Below, piece by piece: positions 1 to 7,897 of a stretch of 64,000 nt of DNA. The DNA lies in NCBI GenBank assembly GCA_017521245.1, contig JAFXDI010000001.1:99178-163177 (forward strand), in the 5' to 3' direction. Under the pieces are notes generated by a model that was not told where the DNA came from, made no database searches, and saw nothing but the letters and a program-made list of their open reading frames with translations. A program made the position numbers and the translations under genes. The stretch comes from Bacteroidales bacterium (lineage in GTDB: Bacteria > Bacteroidota > Bacteroidia > Bacteroidales > G3-4614). Positions within the stretch are counted from its first letter, which is position 1. Every line of letters starts with the position of its first letter.

Positions 1-580
1 CAATCTCAGCAGTTGGGTGAGCACCTATTGGGTTGAAGTAACGAAGAATAATTGCTTTGTAAGGAACTCCTGAGTATATTGCATCTCGAATAATCTCCTC
101 GTTAATTTGTTTAGTGTTTCCGTAAGGCGAAAGAGCAGGTTTAATAGGAGCAGTCTCATCAACAGGAAGAATATCGGGTTGTCCGTAAACAGTACAAGAA
201 GATGAGAATACAATACCCTCAACACCATACTCAGGCATTAACTCCATAAGAGTCATCAAAGAGTCTAAGTTGTTGCGATAGTACATCAAAGGTTTTTGAA
301 CACTCTCACCAACAGCTTTACTAGCAGCAAAGTGAATAATACCTCTAATACCTTTGTTGTTCTCAAAAACATCTTTCATAGCAACCTTATCGTTGCAATC
401 AACTTGATAAAATGCTGGACGAGTACCGGTGATACGCTCAATGCCGTCAATCATATCGGCGTTTGAGTTAGATAGGTTATCAACTATAACAACCTCGTAA
501 CCTGCATTTTGTAATTCAACTGTGGTATGTGAGCCAATATATCCGGCACCACCAGTTACCAAAATTTTTCCTTTGCTCAT
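1..580 (-). CDS. galE: UDP-glucose 4-epimerase GalE (partial, amino-terminal part)
   Basis: The minus strand from 580 reads into a typical extended short-chain dehydrogenase: the NAD-binding motif VTGGAGYIGSH lies just after the start, followed by a SSSCTVYG stretch holding the catalytic serine and a SPYGNTK stretch with the Tyr-x-x-x-Lys pair, then LRYFNPIGAHP. These are the landmarks of GalE, which interconverts UDP-glucose and UDP-galactose in the cytoplasm. About 193 codons are present and the rest lies beyond the left edge. The ATG at 578-580 is preceded by a well-formed promoter at 627-657. It may feed UDP-galactose to the polysaccharide locus further right, but it is separated from that locus by the efflux operon, so this link is inference. 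Confidence 0.95.
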   Translation of the reverse strand, partial: MSKGKILVTGGAGYIGSHTTVELQNAGYEVVIVDNLSNSNADMIDGIERITGTRPAFYQVDCNDKVAMKDVFENNKGIRGIIHFAASKAVGESVQKPLMYYRNNLDSLMTLMELMPEYGVEGIVFSSSCTVYGQPDILPVDETAPIKPALSPYGNTKQINEEIIRDAIYSGVPYKAIILRYFNPIGAHPTAEI

Positions 581-626
581 ATAGCGTTTATATTTAATAA
601 ATTAATATTTCCATATCAAGGTTATG

Positions 627-657
627 CAAAGTTAAACAAACGTATTGATTTATCAAA
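627..657 (-). promoter_or_regulatory. Bacteroidota-type promoter of galE
   Basis: On the minus strand TTTG (654-657) is followed after 19 bases by TAACTTTG (627-634), an exact fit to the sigma-ABfr consensus TTTG-N19-21-TAnnTTTG. Transcription would begin near 620, about 40 bases before the galE ATG. Confidence 0.75.
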
Positions 658-703
658 CAAAAAATAAAGGTTGTTTAAAAAAATAAAAAACAACATTATA
701 AAT

Positions 704-1006
704 TTATTTTTTGAACTCCTTAATAATGTGAGTAATTGCATCAATAGGGTAGAAGAGTAACATTCTTGGTCCAGCATATCGCATCACCTCTCTAATCTTC
801 TCTCTCATATTTGATTTATAGCAATGAACTTTACACTTTTTACAACTACCTTTATCATTACCAAAAGGGCAGTTATCAAGTTTTGCAAATGCATACTCTT
901 TTAACTCTTTGCAATCACAACATAAAACTCTATTGCCCTCTTTGTATCGGCAATAGAGTTTTATCATTCTTTCCACAGTTCGTTTCTCTCTTTCAATCTC
1001 TGTCAT
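704..1006 (-). CDS. YgbA / nitrous oxide-stimulated promoter family protein
   Basis: A protein of about 100 residues. It begins TEIEREKRTVERMIKLYC and contains a cluster of cysteines (CCDCKEL, CPFGNDKGSCKKCKVHCY) and the signature RYAGPRMLLFYPIDAI. This cysteine pattern and the GPRMLL motif match the YgbA family (Pfam 'nitrous oxide-stimulated promoter'). In enterobacteria that family belongs to the NsrR regulon and is linked to nitrosative stress; its biochemical activity is not settled. I chose the ATG at 1004-1006 over the one at 1033, because the upstream start lies deep inside the preceding gene and the family begins close to the EREKRT motif. The gene overlaps the end of the outer-membrane factor gene by 14 bases, so it is probably translated from the efflux mRNA. 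Confidence 0.8.
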   Translation of the reverse strand: MTEIEREKRTVERMIKLYCRYKEGNRVLCCDCKELKEYAFAKLDNCPFGNDKGSCKKCKVHCYKSNMREKIREVMRYAGPRMLLFYPIDAITHIIKEFKK

Positions 1007-2387
1007 AAACTTCAATCTCTCTGCCGCCACCAAGAGCGTGGTAAAGCGAGGTTATAGCATTGAGTTTTTTTAGTTGGTCTTCAGTTTTTGTAAGTTGAGC
1101 CGACAGTAATGATTGTTGAGCATCCAACACCTCTAAATATGTTGAAGAGCCTAATGTCAATAACTCTTTAGTATATTCAACAGCATTAGATAGTTTTTCA
1201 ATTTGCAACTCTCTTTTGCTCTCTTTCTTTAGTTCTGCATCATAAACCGCCAAAGCATCGCTAACCTCTCTACCTGCATCTAACAACACTTGCTTAAAGT
1301 TGAGTTTTGCTTGTCCCTCTTGAGCCTTAGCAATTTTAAGTTTTGCAATATTTACACCCTTGTTAAAGATAGGTTGTGTAATAGAGGCAAGAGCGGAGAG
1401 TATTAAACCTCCAGGATTTGTTATTGCCGCCCCTGCAGCATTAGTCCAACCAAGACTTCCTCCAATTGATAGTTGGGGATAAAATGAACTACGAGCAATA
1501 TTAGTGTTGTAATACATTGCAGCTAACTGATACTCAGCATTCTTAACATCAGGTCTGTTTGAGAGTAGCTCAATAGGAATACCTACCTCAATAGGAACAT
1601 CGCACTTTTGTGAGTCAATTGAGTTTCTTGCGATTGACTTTGGAAAATCTCCAAGCAAGGTAGCAAGAGCATTCTCTTGTTTAGTAATCTCAGCCTTAAC
1701 GTCTGGTATTGCCGCCGCAATAGAAGCGTGATAAGCCTCATATTGAGCAACGGCAGCCTCATTTGTCATACCACCCTCTTTCATAGCCTTAATAGTCTCA
1801 ACGCTCTCAGCCCAGCTCTTTTCTGTAATAGTATATATAGCAAGTTGTTTATCCAAAGCAGTAAGAGTAAAGTAGTAATCTGCAATTGTTGCAATAAGTT
1901 GAGTGCGAACTGCTTGTTGATACTCCTTGTTTTGAAGTAGGGCAACTTGTGCTTTACGTTTAGAGTTTAACAGTTTTCCAAACAGGTCAATCTCCCAACT
2001 TGCGCTTGCACTTGCATTATAACTCCACGATGCAGCGCTACCATCAAAACTGCTTACGCCACCTTCGGGAGTAAGAGAAATTGATGGCAAGAACGACAAT
2101 CTTGCCGAAGTAAGAGCTGCTTTAGCCTCATTAACCTTCTCTATTGCAATAAGCAAGTTGGTATTATTTAGCAGACCATAATTAATCAACTCCTGAAGTT
2201 TTTCATCAGGATAAATATCTGTCCACTCCAAATTACCAATATTGTTTGTAGAGGGTGTGTTGTTCATACCCTCAGGCATACGATATGCACTTGCAACATT
2301 AATATCTTCGGGGCGTTCATACTTCTTGTAAATATGACAGCCACTCAATAAAACAGCACTAATGGTTATATATATAAATTTTCTCAT
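993..2387 (-). CDS. RND efflux outer-membrane factor, NodT/OprM-type lipoprotein
   Basis: A 464-residue TolC-like protein. The amino end is a lipoprotein signal (MRKFIYITISAVLLSGC, acylated Cys in LSGC). The body carries the two repeated OEP domains with long helical stretches rich in Ala, Leu and Glu, and the family motif LLSNRPDVKNAEYQLAA is present mid-protein (around residues 270-290). It should form the trimeric outer-membrane channel that completes the efflux pump encoded directly upstream. It starts 15 bases after the pump gene stops, so the two are co-transcribed. Length and lipid anchor fit the OprM/NodT branch rather than E. coli TolC. Confidence 0.92.
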   Translation of the reverse strand: MRKFIYITISAVLLSGCHIYKKYERPEDINVASAYRMPEGMNNTPSTNNIGNLEWTDIYPDEKLQELINYGLLNNTNLLIAIEKVNEAKAALTSARLSFLPSISLTPEGGVSSFDGSAASWSYNASASASWEIDLFGKLLNSKRKAQVALLQNKEYQQAVRTQLIATIADYYFTLTALDKQLAIYTITEKSWAESVETIKAMKEGGMTNEAAVAQYEAYHASIAAAIPDVKAEITKQENALATLLGDFPKSIARNSIDSQKCDVPIEVGIPIELLSNRPDVKNAEYQLAAMYYNTNIARSSFYPQLSIGGSLGWTNAAGAAITNPGGLILSALASITQPIFNKGVNIAKLKIAKAQEGQAKLNFKQVLLDAGREVSDALAVYDAELKKESKRELQIEKLSNAVEYTKELLTLGSSTYLEVLDAQQSLLSAQLTKTEDQLKKLNAITSLYHALGGGREIEVYDRD

Positions 2388-2402
2388 CCTTCTTAAAACT
2401 AA

Positions 2403-5400
2403 TTATTTAACCTCTGCAACACTATTTTTAACCTCAATAGGTTTAAACCTCTCTTGTAACTTTTCAAACACAATGAATAGGGCGGGAACAACCAACACTT
2501 GGCACACCATACCAATAAGCATACCACCTATTGCACCCGAACCTAATGCACTATTACCATTTGCCCCAACACCTGAGGCAAACATCATAGGAAGCAAACC
2601 AATAATCATTGCCAACGAAGTCATTAAAATAGGACGCAAACGAGCAACAGCAGCATCAATTGCCGACTCCACAATGCCCATTCCATTTTGTCGGCGTTCA
2701 AGAGCAAATTCAGTGATAAGAATTGAGTTCTTAGCTAACAAACCAATAAGCATAATAAGAGCAATTTGTAGATATATATTGTTATCAATACCCATCATCC
2801 ATGCAAAAATAAATGTACCTGCAAGACCAAAAGGAATAGAAAGAATTACCACCAAAGGCAAGATATAACTTTCATATTGGGCACTTAGTAGCAGATAAAC
2901 AAATATTATACAAATAGCCAGAATAGCACCAAGACCACCGCTTTGGCTCTGCTCTTCGCGAGTCATACCCGAATATTCGTAGGCATAACCTTGAGGTAGA
3001 AACTCTTTGGCAGTCTCTTCAATAGCCTTAATTGCCTCTCCCGAACTATAACCAGGAGCGGGGCTACCATTAACAAGAATTGAGGTAAACAGGTTAAAGC
3101 GTTTTATATTATCTGGTCCGTAAACCCTCTTCAAATCCATAAATTGAGTAATAGGAGTCATCTCATTACCATTCTTAATCTTAATACCATTAAGGGCATC
3201 TTTGTCAATCCTCAACTCGGGGCGAGCCTGAACCATAACTCTGTAAAGTTTACCAAACCTATTAAAATTTGAAGCGTATAAACCTCCCATATAACCTTGA
3301 AGGGCACTCAAAACATCAGATGGAGCCAACCCAGCCTGTTTGCATTTAGCCGCATCCACCTCTACAATATATTGAGGATATGTAGGATTGAAACTTGTTT
3401 GAGCAGCAGCAATCTCGGGGCGTTCATTAAGTTTTGCCAAAAACTCTTGCGAAACCTCATAGAACGACTCTATCGTTCCACCTGTCTTATCTTGAAGGTT
3501 AAATTCAAAACCATTAGAGATACTATAACCAGTAATCATAGGCATTGAGAATGTCATCACCCTACCATCCTTAACAAGCTCCCTTGCTTGAGCAGCAATT
3601 GAGGCATTAATAGCATCGGCACTCTGTGTCTCATCACGTTCCTCCCAGTCGTGAAGTTTGCAGATGAACGAGCCATACGAACTACCAGTTGCCGAACTCA
3701 ATAAACTGAATCCTGAAATAGCAGTGTATGTTCTGATAGCAGGATTTGACTCAACAAGTTTTTGAATTTTATCCATACTCTCTTTAGTCTTGTCGAGCGA
3801 AGTACCGGGCGGCATATCAAGAGTAACAAATATAGTACCGGTGTCCTCATTCGGAACTAATCCCGTAGGAGTAGTAGCCATTAAGAACACAAGCAAGGCA
3901 CAACCTGCCGCAACTGAACCGAATGCTAATATCTTATGCTTTATAAAGAACGATACACCTTTAGTATATTTCTTTAATGTAGCATCGTATGCAGCGTTAA
4001 ATGCAATATGGAAACGTTGAATAAATGATCTCTTCTTCTCTCCCTCTTCGTGGGTATGAGGTTTTAAGAACATAGCACATAGGGCAGGAGACAGGGTAAG
4101 AGCATTAATTGCCGAAAAAGCAATAGCAATAGCCATCGTCAAACCAAATTGCTGATAGAATGTACCGGTAATACCCGACATGAAACTAACGGGAATAAAC
4201 ACAGCCATCATAACCAACGTAATAGAAATCAAAGCACCCGAAATCTCATTCATTGCCTCTATTGCTGCTGCTTTAGCACTCTTAGCACCCTCTTCCAACT
4301 TGGCATGTACAGCCTCAACCACCACTATGGCATCATCCACCACAATGGCAATGGCCAGAACTAAAGCACAAAGAGTAAGAAGGTTAATGCTAAATCCAAT
4401 CAATTTTAAAACGAAGAAAGTTCCAATCAATGCAACAGGTATTGCAATTGCGGGGATAAGAGTAGAGCGGAAATCTTGTAAGAAGATATACACAACTAAG
4501 AATACAAGGATAAAAGCTTCAATCAAAGTTTTTAACACCTCGTGGATAGAAGCAAACAAGAAGTCATTAGTGTTAAGCAACACATCATATACCATACCTG
4601 GAGGAAAATCTTCAGACTCTCTGTTAAGTAACTCAGTAATCTCGTTAATGATTTGAGTAGCATTAGAACCGGCACTCTGGTAAATCATAGTAGTAATACC
4701 CTCGTGACCATTCGATTTAGTGTCAAGAGCATAACTCAATGAGCCTAACTCAATATCGGCAATAGTCTTAAGGTATAACACCTCACCATTTTTATTTGCC
4801 CTAATAACAATATTCTCAAACTCTTCGGGAGTTTGCAAACGTCCCTTATACTTTAACATATATTGGAACGAAACATTCTTGGCATTCTCGCCCAACTGAC
4901 CCGGAGCAGCCTCAATGTTCTGTTCATTAAGAGCGCTTACAACATCTTGAGGCATCAAGCCATATTGAGCCATAATGTCGGGTTTTAACCAAATTCTCAT
5001 AGAGTATTCCGAGCCCAATATAAAGGCATCACCCACACCCTCAACACGTTTAATTTGGGGGATTACATTAATCTTAAGGTAGTTGTATATAAAGTTTTGG
5101 TCATACGAGTCATCTTCGCTAAAAACGGTAAACGCCATAAGCATACTCGACTGCTTTTTACTTGTAGTAACACCGGCCTTTGTAACCTCCGAAGGCAAAA
5201 AACCTTGCGCCTTGGAAACTCTGTTCTGCACGTTAACCGCAGCCATATTTGGGTCGCAACCCGGCTTAAAGTATATGGTAATAGTAGCATCACCGGTATT
5301 GGTGGCAGTAGAGGTCATATAGGTCATCTCCTCCACACCGTTAATCTCCTCTTCCAAAGGAGCAATAACACTATTTACCACAGTTTGAGCATTAGCACCT

Positions 5401-5552
5401 TGATACGAAGCCTTAACCTCAACAGTAGGAGGGGCTATATCTGGGTATTGCAAAATGGGTAACGACATAAGACCGATAACACCGAGAATAACTATAAGAA
5501 TAGATATTACGGTCGAAAGTACCGGGCGTTCAATAAACTTATCTAACTTCAT
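2403..5552 (-). CDS. RND multidrug efflux pump, inner-membrane permease (AcrB/MexB, HAE1 type)
   Basis: A 1049-residue protein of the usual AcrB length. It opens MKLDKFIERPVLSTVISIL, the standard first transmembrane helix of the hydrophobe/amphiphile efflux-1 family. Two large periplasmic porter/docking loops alternate with two groups of transmembrane helices. The proton-relay Asp-Asp pair is visible in helix 4 (LAIAIVVDDAIVVVEAVHA, about residue 405), as is the RPILMTSLAMIIGLLPMMF motif in the second half. It exports drugs, bile salts or similar amphiphiles using the proton gradient. Adaptor gene upstream, outer-membrane gene downstream. The substrate cannot be told from sequence. Confidence 0.97.
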   Translation of the reverse strand: MKLDKFIERPVLSTVISILIVILGVIGLMSLPILQYPDIAPPTVEVKASYQGANAQTVVNSVIAPLEEEINGVEEMTYMTSTATNTGDATITIYFKPGCDPNMAAVNVQNRVSKAQGFLPSEVTKAGVTTSKKQSSMLMAFTVFSEDDSYDQNFIYNYLKINVIPQIKRVEGVGDAFILGSEYSMRIWLKPDIMAQYGLMPQDVVSALNEQNIEAAPGQLGENAKNVSFQYMLKYKGRLQTPEEFENIVIRANKNGEVLYLKTIADIELGSLSYALDTKSNGHEGITTMIYQSAGSNATQIINEITELLNRESEDFPPGMVYDVLLNTNDFLFASIHEVLKTLIEAFILVFLVVYIFLQDFRSTLIPAIAIPVALIGTFFVLKLIGFSINLLTLCALVLAIAIVVDDAIVVVEAVHAKLEEGAKSAKAAAIEAMNEISGALISITLVMMAVFIPVSFMSGITGTFYQQFGLTMAIAIAFSAINALTLSPALCAMFLKPHTHEEGEKKRSFIQRFHIAFNAAYDATLKKYTKGVSFFIKHKILAFGSVAAGCALLVFLMATTPTGLVPNEDTGTIFVTLDMPPGTSLDKTKESMDKIQKLVESNPAIRTYTAISGFSLLSSATGSSYGSFICKLHDWEERDETQSADAINASIAAQARELVKDGRVMTFSMPMITGYSISNGFEFNLQDKTGGTIESFYEVSQEFLAKLNERPEIAAAQTSFNPTYPQYIVEVDAAKCKQAGLAPSDVLSALQGYMGGLYASNFNRFGKLYRVMVQARPELRIDKDALNGIKIKNGNEMTPITQFMDLKRVYGPDNIKRFNLFTSILVNGSPAPGYSSGEAIKAIEETAKEFLPQGYAYEYSGMTREEQSQSGGLGAILAICIIFVYLLLSAQYESYILPLVVILSIPFGLAGTFIFAWMMGIDNNIYLQIALIMLIGLLAKNSILITEFALERRQNGMGIVESAIDAAVARLRPILMTSLAMIIGLLPMMFASGVGANGNSALGSGAIGGMLIGMVCQVLVVPALFIVFEKLQERFKPIEVKNSVAEVK

Positions 5553-5693
5553 AATGAATAAATTCTAAAATAATTTCTTTCTAGTTTGAGCCTTGAGAAA
5601 CTAAAATATATCAATTTCTATATCTGTATTTAAGTCCTAAAAGTCTGACAACTAACAACAGCCCTAAGGGCTACGTTAGCCGGCAACTAATAG
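5553..5693. other. Intergenic stretch inside the efflux operon with a small hairpin
   Basis: The 141 bases between the adaptor and pump genes are much longer than the other gaps in this operon. They contain the perfect short inverted repeat AGCCCTAAGGGCT (5660-5672) in a locally GC-richer patch, with no T-run after it on the minus strand. It could be an mRNA processing or stability element that sets adaptor:pump ratios. No open frame is seen. Confidence 0.4.
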
Positions 5694-6845
5694 CTACTTC
5701 ATTGTTGCTGCTTTAAGTTTAGCCTCCGATTGCTCTTTAGTAATAGGAGTAATTTTCATGTTATTTTTAACAGATGAGCCAACACCCTCAATAACAACTC
5801 TATCGCCAGCCTCCAAGCCTTTAGTAACAATATAGTTTTGGTTGATAGTTAAAGGCTCAACCTCAATCTGTTTATTAACAGTAACGTTGCTATCGTTAAG
5901 TACATAAACAAACTTCTTGTCTTGTAACTCGTAAGTAGCAGTTTGGGGAATTAACAACGCATTCTTAATAATTTTGGGAATAAGAACATTACCAGTGTTT
6001 CCGCTACGCAAAAGTTGTTTGGGATTCTTAAACATAGCACTCATCTTAGCCGAGCCTGTTTTAGTATCCATAACACCGCTAATAGTCTCAATAACACCCT
6101 TCTCTTCATAAACCTCTCCAGTAGCAAGCTTAAGCTCAACGTTAGGCATAAATTTTAGAATATCATTAACACCTCCCTTTTCTGTATAGAATAACATAAA
6201 CTTCTCATCAATAGAAAAGTTAGCATACACCTTGCTAATATCCGAAACAATAGTTAAAGGCTCAGCAGTAGAGGGCGAAACCAAATTACCAATGCTAACA
6301 GGAATATTGCCAACAACACCATCCGAAGGACTCTTTATATAAGTGTAATCTAAATTAGTTCTTGCATTATCTAACATAGCACGAGCCTGCTCCAATTCCG
6401 CAACCGATTGAGCCAAAGCGTTCTCAGCAAGTTTCTTTTCGTATTCACTTATAATCCCCTTCTTGGCAAGATTAGCTTTGTTCTGGGCGGTAAGTTTCGA
6501 GGTCTCAACCTTAGCCTCAGCAACATGAAGTTGAGCCAAAGCAGTATTATACTCTGCTTGATAAATATCGTGATCTACCTCAAAAAGAACATCACCCTTT
6601 TTAACCATATCACCCTCGCTGATATTTATCTTTACTATAAACCCCGAAACCTTACTCCTGATTTCGGCATCAGAATTACCTCCAATAGTAGCAGGAAACG
6701 AGTTTTTAACCGTAACGCTATCCTCTTTAACAGTGATAGTTGCATATTCAGGAGGAGTTTGTACTTTACTCTCCTCTTTACACGCAGTAGCACTTAAAAC
6801 AATACCCATTGCAAGTGCTGCATTTGCAAAAAATCTAAAATTCAT
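5694..6845 (-). CDS. RND efflux periplasmic adaptor (AcrA/MexA family) lipoprotein
   Basis: A 383-residue membrane-fusion protein. The amino end is a lipoprotein signal (GIVLSATACKEES, lipid on Cys). A split lipoyl/barrel-sandwich domain (IRSKVSGFIVKINISEGDMV, then YTYIKSPSDGVVG) flanks a helical hairpin with heptad-like KANLAKKGIISEYEKKLAE, followed by the beta-barrel and membrane-proximal domains (VKNALLIPQTATYELQDKKF). It links the inner-membrane pump to the outer-membrane channel. It is the first gene of the efflux operon, with a candidate -7 element at 6922-6929. No TetR or AraC regulator lies beside it. Confidence 0.95.
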   Translation of the reverse strand: MNFRFFANAALAMGIVLSATACKEESKVQTPPEYATITVKEDSVTVKNSFPATIGGNSDAEIRSKVSGFIVKINISEGDMVKKGDVLFEVDHDIYQAEYNTALAQLHVAEAKVETSKLTAQNKANLAKKGIISEYEKKLAENALAQSVAELEQARAMLDNARTNLDYTYIKSPSDGVVGNIPVSIGNLVSPSTAEPLTIVSDISKVYANFSIDEKFMLFYTEKGGVNDILKFMPNVELKLATGEVYEEKGVIETISGVMDTKTGSAKMSAMFKNPKQLLRSGNTGNVLIPKIIKNALLIPQTATYELQDKKFVYVLNDSNVTVNKQIEVEPLTINQNYIVTKGLEAGDRVVIEGVGSSVKNNMKITPITKEQSEAKLKAATMK

Positions 6846-6921
6846 TATTGTATATTTTTTAATTTATTATCAATAAATATCACGAATAAAACAATATAAA
6901 ACTATACCATTTCAACAGATG

Positions 6922-6929
6922 CAAATTTA
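6922..6929 (-). promoter_or_regulatory. Candidate -7 element for the efflux operon
   Basis: TAAATTTG on the minus strand fits TAnnTTTG and lies 77 bases before the adaptor ATG. No clear TTTG is seen at the expected -33 distance, so the assignment is moderate. Confidence 0.45.
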
Positions 6930-6998
6930 AAATATTAATTTACAATATTAACATAAAAATAATAAAATATTATAATATATATATTGTGAATAAGTTAA

Positions 6999-7033
6999 AA
7001 AATAAAAAAAGAGACCACAGTAAAGGTCTCTTT
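6999..7033 (-). terminator. Intrinsic terminator after the acetyltransferase gene
   Basis: On the minus strand AAAGAGACC pairs with GGTCTCTTT across an 8-base loop (arms 7025-7033 and 7008-7016). It is followed by a T-rich run. It lies 31 bases after the stop of the gene at 7064. Confidence 0.8.
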
Positions 7034-7063
7034 AGTAGAAAGTATAGTATAATTATGTTACAT

Positions 7064-7756
7064 CTATTTCTTAATGTATTCAAACTTATTCTTTTTCATA
7101 AAATCATAGAATCCAACCTCGTTTAAGTCTGACGTAATACCAATAGTTCGTAATCCTTTATAATGTTTTTCAAACAACTCTTCCAAATACTCTTTTGAGA
7201 GGCGTTTCTCTTCTGGGTATAAAAGCTTTTCGTGTTCCAATATCTGTTCAATAGTAAATTTGGCAGAGATGATTTTTGCAGGAGAACCAACTGCAACAGC
7301 GTATGGAGGGATCTCTTTATTAACTAATGAGTTTGCTCCAATTACAGCACCACGTCCAATGTGAGTTCCTGCCAACAAAGTAACCCTTGCACCAACCCAA
7401 ACATCTTCCTCTAAAATTACGTCTGTCTCTTTATCATTAATATGCGAAATAGCCAAAGAATATTGAGGAATCCCAACGGTAGGAATATGGTTCCCGGTAA
7501 CAACAAGTAAATCAATTGAAGCACCAGAATACTCTTTCATTATAAATTTACCTGTGTAGTTGTATATAATATGTCCTTTTTGAAGTCGGCTATAATCGTG
7601 GAGATAAACTAATTTAGGGTTACTGATAACAGAAGGAAAGTCAAACATAACTTTCTTACCAAATAATCCAAACCCCATTCTTTTAATTTTAATTTTACGA
7701 GCAAGGTTGTTGTATCTCCATATCAAATGATTGTATGCTCTTTTAAGAAAATTCAT
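7064..7756 (-). CDS. Left-handed beta-helix O-acetyltransferase (CatB/maltose acetyltransferase type)
   Basis: A 230-residue hexapeptide-repeat acyltransferase. The repeats are clear in the second half (VILEEDVWVGARVTLLAG, IGRGAVIGANSLVNKEIPPYAVAVGSPAK). The likely catalytic histidine sits in VVTGNHIPTVG (around residue 90), as in xenobiotic/sugar acetyltransferases that use acetyl-CoA. The basic, aromatic amino end (WRYNNLARKIKIKR) may sit against the membrane. The gene is transcribed away from wzz from its own promoter and ends in its own terminator, so it is a single-gene unit at the edge of the polysaccharide locus. It probably acetylates a sugar of that polymer; the exact substrate is unknown. 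Confidence 0.85.
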   Translation of the reverse strand: MNFLKRAYNHLIWRYNNLARKIKIKRMGFGLFGKKVMFDFPSVISNPKLVYLHDYSRLQKGHIIYNYTGKFIMKEYSGASIDLLVVTGNHIPTVGIPQYSLAISHINDKETDVILEEDVWVGARVTLLAGTHIGRGAVIGANSLVNKEIPPYAVAVGSPAKIISAKFTIEQILEHEKLLYPEEKRLSKEYLEELFEKHYKGLRTIGITSDLNEVGFYDFMKKNKFEYIKK

Positions 7757-7790
7757 AGTATTGTTGTTGAAATATTATTTTCTTTGGAGG

Positions 7791-7822
7791 CAAAGATAAT
7801 AATATATGAATTATAATTCAAA
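7791..7822 (-). promoter_or_regulatory. Promoter of the acetyltransferase gene
   Basis: TTTG (7819-7822, minus) and TATCTTTG (7791-7798) are separated by 20 bases, an exact consensus fit. The -33 element lies inside the 18-base palindrome at 7817-7834. Confidence 0.8.
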
Positions 7823-7834
7823 TTTAAATTTGAA
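7817..7834. promoter_or_regulatory. Perfect 18-base palindrome between divergent promoters
   Basis: TTCAAATTTAAATTTGAA is perfectly self-complementary. It covers the -33 element of the leftward promoter and ends five bases before the -33 element of the rightward (wzz) promoter. The place and symmetry suit an operator for a dimeric regulator of both directions. AT-rich DNA gives such palindromes by chance more easily, so function is inference. Confidence 0.45.
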
Positions 7835-7839
7835 TAAAA

Positions 7840-7869
7840 TTTGTATTACAGATAAATTTACTATATTTG
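7840..7869 (+). promoter_or_regulatory. Promoter of wzz and the polysaccharide locus
   Basis: TTTG (7840-7843) and TATATTTG (7862-7869) are 18 bases apart, one short of the usual 19-21. The -7 box is exact and lies 28 bases before the wzz ATG. Confidence 0.75.
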
Positions 7870-7897
7870 CACTTAATATAGATAAAGAGTCTGAGTT

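Noticed and set aside
2362-2868. Open frame of 168 codons on the plus strand
   Set aside because: Antisense to the pump and outer-membrane factor genes, with no motif.
4180-4656. Open frame of 158 codons on the plus strand
   Set aside because: Antisense to the RND pump; low-complexity Ala/Ser/Ile composition typical of a shadow frame.
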